Source of the DNA: Gammaproteobacteria bacterium
GTDB taxonomy: Bacteria > Pseudomonadota > Gammaproteobacteria > SZUA-21
NCBI GenBank assembly: GCA_003233075.1
Contig: QIKQ01000314.1
Location: 1 to 9,711 of the forward strand
DNA length: 9,711 nucleotides
Reading direction: 5' to 3'
Shown: positions 6,389 to 9,711 of the stretch, one piece after another
Numbering within the stretch: position 1 is the first letter of the stretch
Layout of the letters: each line of letters begins with the position of its first letter
The notes under the pieces: model-generated
Told to the model about the DNA's origin: nothing
Databases searched by the model: none
Seen by the model: the letters and a program-made list of their open reading frames with translations, nothing else
Position numbers and translations under genes: made by a program

Positions 6389-7036
6389 ATGAACGAATCT
6401 AAATCCGGGCTTTTTGTTTCGTTGGAAGGGCCGGAAGGCAGTGGTAAATCAACTAATAGCTCATATATATCTGAACTATTATCCCAGGCAGGGATTAAAA
6501 ATATGACTACACGCGAGCCAGGTGGCACTGGGTTCGGTGAATCGCTTAGAAACATTTTGCTCAACAAGCAAACTGGAAATTTAAACGGCAAATCAGAGTT
6601 ATTGCTTATGTTCGCCGCAAGATTAGAACACGTCGAACATGTTATTAAGCCGCAACTAAAGCAAGCGAACTGGGTCATCTGTGATCGGTTCACAGACTCA
6701 AGTTACGCTTATCAGGGTGGCGGACGTGGATTGAGTTTTGATAAAATTTCTCAACTAGAGAAATGGACACTCGGTGAATTTAAACCGAATTTAACTTTGC
6801 TTCTCGATGTGAGTGTTGAGACGACATTAAGCAGGGTTAAGTCAAGAGGTGAACTAGATCGATTTGAAGACCAAGAAACAGAGTTCTTCTATAGGATTAG
6901 AGAAGCTTTTTTACAACTTGCGAAAAACACTCCAGAGCGTTATCGTATTATTGATGCAAACCAGCCTATTGATGTGGTTCAAGCTGAAATTTCAAATATC
7001 ATAAACCCTTTAATTGAACAATGGCTAAACAAATAA
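6389..7036 (+). CDS. tmk: Thymidylate kinase
   Basis: Tmk phosphorylates dTMP to dTDP with ATP in the cytosol, an essential step to dTTP. The 215-residue protein has the normal length. It has the P-loop EGPEGSGKST (13-22), the dTMP-binding REPGGTG (42-48), the DRFTDSSYAYQGGGRG motif (99-114) and a LID segment containing SRGELDRFE. The start at ATG 6389 is 6 bases after mltG, with no clear Shine-Dalgarno; MNESKSGLFVSLEG gives a normal N-terminus, so coupled translation is likely. Its 3' end overlaps holB by 16 bases in another frame. Linkage of tmk and holB is conserved in gammaproteobacteria and places dTTP synthesis next to a replication gene. Identification is certain. Confidence 0.97.
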   Translation: MNESKSGLFVSLEGPEGSGKSTNSSYISELLSQAGIKNMTTREPGGTGFGESLRNILLNKQTGNLNGKSELLLMFAARLEHVEHVIKPQLKQANWVICDRFTDSSYAYQGGGRGLSFDKISQLEKWTLGEFKPNLTLLLDVSVETTLSRVKSRGELDRFEDQETEFFYRIREAFLQLAKNTPERYRIIDANQPIDVVQAEISNIINPLIEQWLNK

Positions 7037-8058
7037 CAAAATTAACAGAGTCGCAAGTAGATAAATTCGATGCGCCAATATTGTTTCCATGGCATAAAGA
7101 TGTCTGGGATAAATTCATCGAAAAAATAACTAACAATAGCATTCCTCACGCTATTTTAATTTCAGGTAAGCAGGGTGTGGGCAAAAATCAATTATCGCGC
7201 TATTTGAGTCAGCGATTACTCTGTGGTTCGCCAATTGATAATCAACCATGCCAAGAATGTCAGAATTGCTCTTGGTTTAAAAGTCGAATTCATCCTGATT
7301 TTAAAATGATCGAACCCGAAGGTAAAAGTGAAACTATCAAGGTCGATAGTATTAGAGATTTGTGCTCCTCTTTGATATATACGAGTCATACAGGCGGTTA
7401 TAAGATTGGCCTTATAAGTCAGGCTGAGCGATTGAATATTAATGCTGCAAATAGTTTATTAAAATCGCTAGAAGAACCGACTCGTAATACTATTTTTATT
7501 CTGCATAGTCATCAACTAGGTCTTTTACCTGCGACCATTCGTAGTCGTTGTCAAACATACGAAGTTAAAGCAAGTGATTTTAAACTGTCATTGCAGTGGT
7601 TAGAGTCGCAAGGCATTAGCGATGCCGAATCCTATTTAAAAATTGCTAGAGGCGCGCCATTGCTTGCTTATCAAACAGCAACAAACAACAGTTTAGATCT
7701 TAATTCACGCACTCAATTATTTGAACAATTTAAATCGATTTTAATCGGTCAGGCAGACCTAATTGAATTGGCGAAAAAGTGGCAGAAAACAGATCTAAGA
7801 CAACTTTACCATTGTTTGGCTGATTGGCTTATGGATTTAATACGGTCTAAGTTTTCGATCGAGCAAAATTATTACGATAACCCTAATTTGCATCAGGATT
7901 ACAAGCTGCTCAATAAAAATCTCGATCTGACGCTATTATTCAATAGTCATGAGCAAGTTCTTAAAGCAATTCAGTTACAATCAACATCGGCTAATACACA
8001 ATTAACCCTTGAAAGTTTACTGGTTCAATTGAGAAAAACAGCCTCTTTAGCTCGGTGA
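7021..8058 (+). CDS. holB: DNA polymerase III delta-prime subunit (clamp loader)
   Basis: Delta-prime is the stator of the clamp-loader complex that places the beta sliding clamp on DNA. The 345-residue protein shows the AAA+ fold: PHAILISG (42-49) and a Walker A-like loop GKQGVGKN (49-56) with Asn in place of the nucleotide-binding Ser/Thr. A zinc module has Cys68, Cys77, Cys80 and Cys83. HPDF (91-94), then AERLNINAANSLLKSLEEP (135-153) and the SRC motif (175-177) follow, with SRC serving as the arginine-finger site for the neighbouring subunit. The C-terminal half is helical and divergent, as usual for HolB. It starts inside tmk with a 16-base overlap and no clear Shine-Dalgarno, implying translational coupling. 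About 20 residues precede the usual N-terminal FPWHKDVW core, so a later start is possible but no other ATG fits. Identification is secure. Confidence 0.94.
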   Translation: MAKQITKLTESQVDKFDAPILFPWHKDVWDKFIEKITNNSIPHAILISGKQGVGKNQLSRYLSQRLLCGSPIDNQPCQECQNCSWFKSRIHPDFKMIEPEGKSETIKVDSIRDLCSSLIYTSHTGGYKIGLISQAERLNINAANSLLKSLEEPTRNTIFILHSHQLGLLPATIRSRCQTYEVKASDFKLSLQWLESQGISDAESYLKIARGAPLLAYQTATNNSLDLNSRTQLFEQFKSILIGQADLIELAKKWQKTDLRQLYHCLADWLMDLIRSKFSIEQNYYDNPNLHQDYKLLNKNLDLTLLFNSHEQVLKAIQLQSTSANTQLTLESLLVQLRKTASLAR

Positions 8059-8086
8059 CACTGGAATTAATTAACGGAGTTTTTGC

Positions 8087-8434
8087 ATGAAAATGCCACA
8101 AAGACAAGGAATCTTATCTTTAACAATTAAAGATAAAAGTGCTCTCTATGCTGCGTTTATGCCATTTGTAAATAATGGTGGTTTGTTTATACCGACCAAC
8201 AAGGCATATAAATTGGGTGATGAAGTTTTTATGTTGCTCACTCTGATGGAAGAAAGTGAGAAAATACCCATTGCTGGGAAAATAATTTGGATTACACCAA
8301 AAGGTGCACAGGGGAATCGGGCAGCAGGAATCGGCGTTCAATTTAGTGATCAAGATGGTGGTAATGCACGCAATAAAATCGAAACCTATTTGGCTGGTGC
8401 TCTAAAAGCAGACAGACCTACCCACACAGTTTAA
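8087..8434 (+). CDS. pilZ: Type IV pilus assembly protein PilZ
   Basis: This is the founding-type PilZ protein, needed for type IV pilus assembly and twitching in Pseudomonas and Xanthomonas relatives. The 115-residue product matches the Pseudomonas PilZ closely from GILSLTIKDKSALYAAFMPF through LGDEVFMLLTLM and ITPKGAQGNRAAGIGVQF to the end YLAGALKADRPTHTV. Like that protein it lacks the RxxxR and (D/N)xSxxG motifs needed to bind cyclic di-GMP, so it is expected to act by protein contact, not as a cyclic di-GMP receptor. CGGAG at 8075-8079 lies 7 bases before ATG 8087 and supports this start over ATG 8093. It follows holB by 28 bases, the conserved position for this gene, and is probably the last gene of the operon. 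Other pilus genes are not in the window. Confidence 0.96.
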   Translation: MKMPQRQGILSLTIKDKSALYAAFMPFVNNGGLFIPTNKAYKLGDEVFMLLTLMEESEKIPIAGKIIWITPKGAQGNRAAGIGVQFSDQDGGNARNKIETYLAGALKADRPTHTV

Positions 8435-8454
8435 AGCTTGTCTATTTTAAAGTC

Positions 8455-8481
8455 GCTTATTTTTTAAATTGCTAAATAAGC
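8455..8481. repeat. Hairpin just after pilZ
   Basis: GCTTATTT (8455-8462) and AAATAAGC (8474-8481) form a perfect 8-bp stem with an 11-base loop, 20 bases after the pilZ stop. No T-run follows on the + strand, so it is not a standard terminator, though it could stabilise the 3' end of the operon mRNA. It lies just outside the foldback element that begins at 8491. Confidence 0.4.
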
Positions 8482-8490
8482 AAAAAGTAG

Positions 8491-8699
8491 CTTAACCCCA
8501 TCGTTGCATAAGCTATCGGATCAGGAACGTTTCACTCTGTTTTTACCGGCAATCTACGCTCGTACTCGTATTTTCTAGAACTCACCTAGTCTGAACTATG
8601 CTCGCACTAGAAAATACTGCGTGAGAGCGTACAATACTCGATTAAAGTAGCCCTGAATGCAACATTGTATGCAACATTGTATGCAACGTTGGGGTTTAG
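8491..8699. mobile_element. Foldback / MITE-like non-coding element between pilZ and tatD
   Basis: The ends 8491-8510 and 8680-8699 are 20-bp inverted repeats matching at 18 of 20 positions (CTTAACCCCATCGTTGCATA on the left). Further inverted pairs are nested inside and share nearly the same centre, about 8589-8595: TCAGG/CCTGA (8521-8525, 8652-8656), TACGCTC/GAGCGTA (8555-8561, 8625-8631) and the 11-bp pair GTATTTTCTAG/CTAGAAAATAC (8568-8578, 8607-8617). The whole is therefore one long imperfect palindrome of 209 bases with no coding capacity, as in miniature inverted-repeat elements. I see no clear target-site duplication, so mobility is inferred. Transcribed, it would fold into a long stem. 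It fills most of the 309-base gap before tatD and may supply or block transcription of tatD. Confidence 0.6.
8657..8692 (+). repeat. Three tandem 12-bp repeats
   Basis: ATGCAACATTGT occurs at 8657-8668 and 8669-8680 exactly, and a third copy at 8681-8692 differs at two bases (ATGCAACGTTGG). The third copy overlaps the right terminal inverted repeat of the foldback element, which suggests that the tandem array arose by duplicating part of that end. The left end has only one copy. Confidence 0.85.
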
Positions 8700-8743
8700 T
8701 TTTCTAACAAGACTGCGACTCTTAATTTCAGACTAATTTCAAT

Positions 8744-9550
8744 ATGATTTCCTCTAAAACAAAACAATACGGTTTTATTGATTCGCATTGCCACTTAGAT
8801 AAAATTGATTTAAGTGAATTTGAAAATGATTTTGATCTAATGATAGAGTATGCGACAAAGCTAGAAGTAAGCCACATGTTGTGTGTCGCTATAAACTTAA
8901 ACGACTTTGACAGCATGTATCGGCTAGTAAAAAACTATAATAATATTATGTGTTCAGTTGGAGTTCACCCATGTGAAGTTCTTGGCAATGAACCCACAAT
9001 AGAAAAACTATTAAAATATGCTGAGAATGAAAGAGTTGTAGCAATTGGTGAAACCGGACTGGATTATTACTATAAAACGGTAGCAAAGCAGATTCAGCAA
9101 GAACGTTTTGAGACACATCTTCATGCAGCTCGCTTATGTAGTCTACCCGTGATTGTCCATACTAGAGATGCACGTAATGATACAATCCAAATACTCAAAA
9201 ATAATCACGCTGATGAAATTGGCGGAGTACTACACTGTTTTACTGAAAATTGGGACATGGCAAAACAAGCGTTAGACCTAGGGTTTTATATCTCTTTTTC
9301 GGGAATTCTAACTTTTCATAACGCCATAAAGTTAAGGGAAATTGCAAAAAAAGTGCCGATGAATCGAATTCTAATTGAAACTGACTCGCCTTACTTAACG
9401 CCAGCGCCTCATCGAGGCAAAAAAAATAACCCAGCTTTTGTTCGTTATGTTGCAGAATCGTTAGCGGAAATAAAAAAATGTGATATTAAGCACATAAAAC
9501 AACAAACTTCTGACAATTTTTTCAAATTATTTAGACAGTTCAACGAATAA
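8744..9550 (+). CDS. TatD-family metal-dependent hydrolase / DNase
   Basis: TatD-family proteins are TIM-barrel metallohydrolases of the amidohydrolase superfamily; studied members have metal-dependent nuclease activity. The 268 residues are the normal length and all metal ligands are visible: His15 and His17 in DSHCHLD, Glu103 in GETGLDYYY, His139 in VIVHTRDA, His164 in LHCF and Asp214 in ETDSPYLTP. Position after tmk-holB-pilZ matches the YcfH branch (ycfH follows holB in E. coli) rather than the tatABC-linked branch, so the symbol is left open. An in-frame TAA at 8723-8725 and no earlier ATG fix the start at 8744, but there is no Shine-Dalgarno. The gene is cut off from pilZ by the foldback element, so its expression may differ from the operon. 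No clear terminator follows. Confidence 0.93.
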   Translation: MISSKTKQYGFIDSHCHLDKIDLSEFENDFDLMIEYATKLEVSHMLCVAINLNDFDSMYRLVKNYNNIMCSVGVHPCEVLGNEPTIEKLLKYAENERVVAIGETGLDYYYKTVAKQIQQERFETHLHAARLCSLPVIVHTRDARNDTIQILKNNHADEIGGVLHCFTENWDMAKQALDLGFYISFSGILTFHNAIKLREIAKKVPMNRILIETDSPYLTPAPHRGKKNNPAFVRYVAESLAEIKKCDIKHIKQQTSDNFFKLFRQFNE

Positions 9551-9636
9551 TGCTCTAAATAATTGCATTATAGTCAGAAGAATGTGTTTACGACGTTAAT
9601 CTAAATGTGGAAAAATTATCGTTTTTTGAGCCAAGT

Positions 9637-9673
9637 CAGTCCAATTGTATTCAGTTCAACTATAATTGGACTG
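9637..9673. repeat. Dyad symmetry downstream of tatD
   Basis: Bases 9637-9649 pair with 9661-9673 as a 13-bp stem, ten pairs perfect (CAGTCCAATT/AATTGGACTG) plus a G-T wobble and two more pairs, around an 11-base loop. No T-run follows, so it does not look like an intrinsic terminator. The left arm and the loop are also similar as a 15-base-spaced direct repeat (CAGTCCAATTGTAT and CAGTTCAACTATAA). It could be an operator for a gene starting beyond the window, or part of a repeat. Confidence 0.5.
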
Positions 9674-9711
9674 TGTGGGGATGAAATCTGCGTTAAGTCA
9701 TTTACTTCACT

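Noticed and set aside
9559..9571. ATAAT/ATTAT hairpin after tatD as a terminator
   Set aside because: A 5-bp all-AT stem with no T-run is too weak to be called.
9681..9711. Possible coding start ATG at 9681
   Set aside because: Only ten codons are visible, and there is no properly spaced ribosome site; left as a note, not a gene.

Overview
This AT-rich window reads as chromosome of a gammaproteobacterium, and every recognisable gene is on the + strand. The core order acpP, fabF, (pabB), pabC, mltG, tmk, holB, pilZ, tatD is the well-known gammaproteobacterial cluster joining the end of the fatty-acid genes to a folate / cell-wall / replication group. The PilZ protein is of the Pseudomonas type IV pilus kind and the AcpP and FabF proteins are close to the enterobacterial ones. 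I cannot name the species from sequence alone.

Layout. Bases 1-600 hold the end of a class II (zinc) ketose-bisphosphate aldolase fused to a C-terminal Dabb domain; its start lies outside the window. Bases 601-1336 carry no gene I can support, but contain several inverted repeats and the acpP leader. Then comes acpP with a strong intrinsic terminator directly after it, and fabF with a TTG start set by a good ribosome binding site. The cluster pabB-pabC-mltG-tmk-holB-pilZ follows with tight spacing (13, 10, 6, -16 and 28 bases) and is probably co-transcribed. A 309-base gap between pilZ and tatD holds a foldback (MITE-like) element with 20-bp imperfect terminal inverted repeats and a 12-bp tandem triplet. 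After tatD there is a 13-bp-stem dyad and the window ends without another supported gene.

How the genes work together. AcpP and FabF serve fatty-acid chain elongation. PabB and PabC make p-aminobenzoate for folate from chorismate, with the glutaminase partner PabA encoded elsewhere. MltG cleaves nascent peptidoglycan strands in the inner membrane. Tmk makes dTDP and HolB is the delta-prime subunit of the DNA polymerase III clamp loader. PilZ acts in type IV pilus assembly, and TatD is a metal-dependent hydrolase/nuclease.

I found no defence system, prophage, CRISPR array or wholly new multigene system. The best leads are paired departures from family consensus in the two p-aminobenzoate enzymes (PabB has Ala at the position of the catalytic Lys; PabC has Ser at the position of the Glu that contacts the PLP ring nitrogen), the foldback element before tatD, the aldolase-Dabb fusion, and the separation of acpP from the usual fabH-fabD-fabG genes.
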